Shown piece after piece: positions 63,993 to 64,000 of a stretch of DNA of 64,000 bases. The stretch spans positions 18,357 to 82,356 of the forward strand of contig CALUMZ010000003.1 of the NCBI GenBank assembly GCA_944321865.1, read 5' to 3'. How positions within the stretch are numbered: position 1 is the stretch's first letter; each line of letters begins with the position of its first letter. Source of the stretch: an uncultured Muribaculaceae bacterium (GTDB lineage Bacteria; Bacteroidota; Bacteroidia; Bacteroidales; Muribaculaceae). The notes beneath the pieces are model-generated. The model saw only the letters and a program-made list of their open reading frames with translations. It was not told the DNA's origin and did no database searches. The position numbers and the translations under genes are program-made.

Positions 63993-64000
63993 CAGAAAAT

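Overview
The window is a chromosomal piece of a member of the Bacteroidales, most likely Muribaculaceae or a close relative; the family is inferred, the order is well supported. The evidence is a DUF5103 type IX secretion plug protein, NigD-like and DUF4840 lipoproteins, DUF4922 and DUF3127 proteins, a DUF4421 protein, a nuclease with a C-terminal sorting-domain-like module, and many promoters of the Bacteroidetes form (TTG, 18-21 bases, TAnnTTTG). No plasmid, prophage or rRNA operon is seen.

Layout. 1-930: a frameshifted hicA toxin gene, an array of palindromic repeats and a tRNA-Arg(CCG). 1026-8782 (+): ung, the T9SS plug protein, then a tight group of glycosyltransferase, DUF4922 (HIT/GalT-like), SpoIID-like and AmpG-like genes that looks like a cell-wall sugar recycling set. 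9090-12576 (+): rlmN and a secreted endonuclease I. 13364-15102 (-): engB and mdh. 15373-19185 (-): an A+T-rich island of three Sel1-repeat proteins and three unknown envelope proteins, with a strongly structured RNA gene (19249-19518) just upstream. 20299-21531 (-): recR and a DUF3127 protein ending in an SSB-like tail. 21746-26570 (+): a Sua5 family gene, a sugar-phosphate transferase, a ClC channel and fmt. 27126-31548 (-): response regulator, histidine kinase and phosphate transporter. 32492-36039 (+): cdsA, purM and a MltF-like lipoprotein.

36140-37174 (-) is a zinc dehydrogenase, followed by a RelE-type toxin-antitoxin pair (+). 37880-47673 (-) is a five-gene run: nadE, tamB, DUF4421, a macro-like protein and a flavoprotein. 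47866 (+) is a small outer-membrane protein. 48512-51802 (-) is pyrB-pyrI-flavin reductase-glyA. 52052-53886 (-) is an ECF sigma factor coupled to a protein joining an anti-sigma-like N terminus to an outer-membrane barrel. 54071-55478 (-) holds NigD-like and DUF4840 lipoproteins. 55852-59775 (-) is thrS-infC-rpmI-rplT-rplS. 60005-61218 (+) holds Fic and HigA-like genes, and 61365-63491 (-) a large TPR protein.

The most striking feature outside genes is three families of palindromic, probably non-autonomous mobile repeats filling most long intergenic gaps. Family 1 is built from hairpins with arms GTAGAGACG/CGTCTCTAC. Family 2 is a foldback element of about 300-480 bases. Families 1 and 2 share the end sequence GTGTATCAAAAT, which suggests one mobilising enzyme acting in trans. 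Family 3 carries AACCCAAAtCGGTCATTAG ends. No transposase is encoded in the window.
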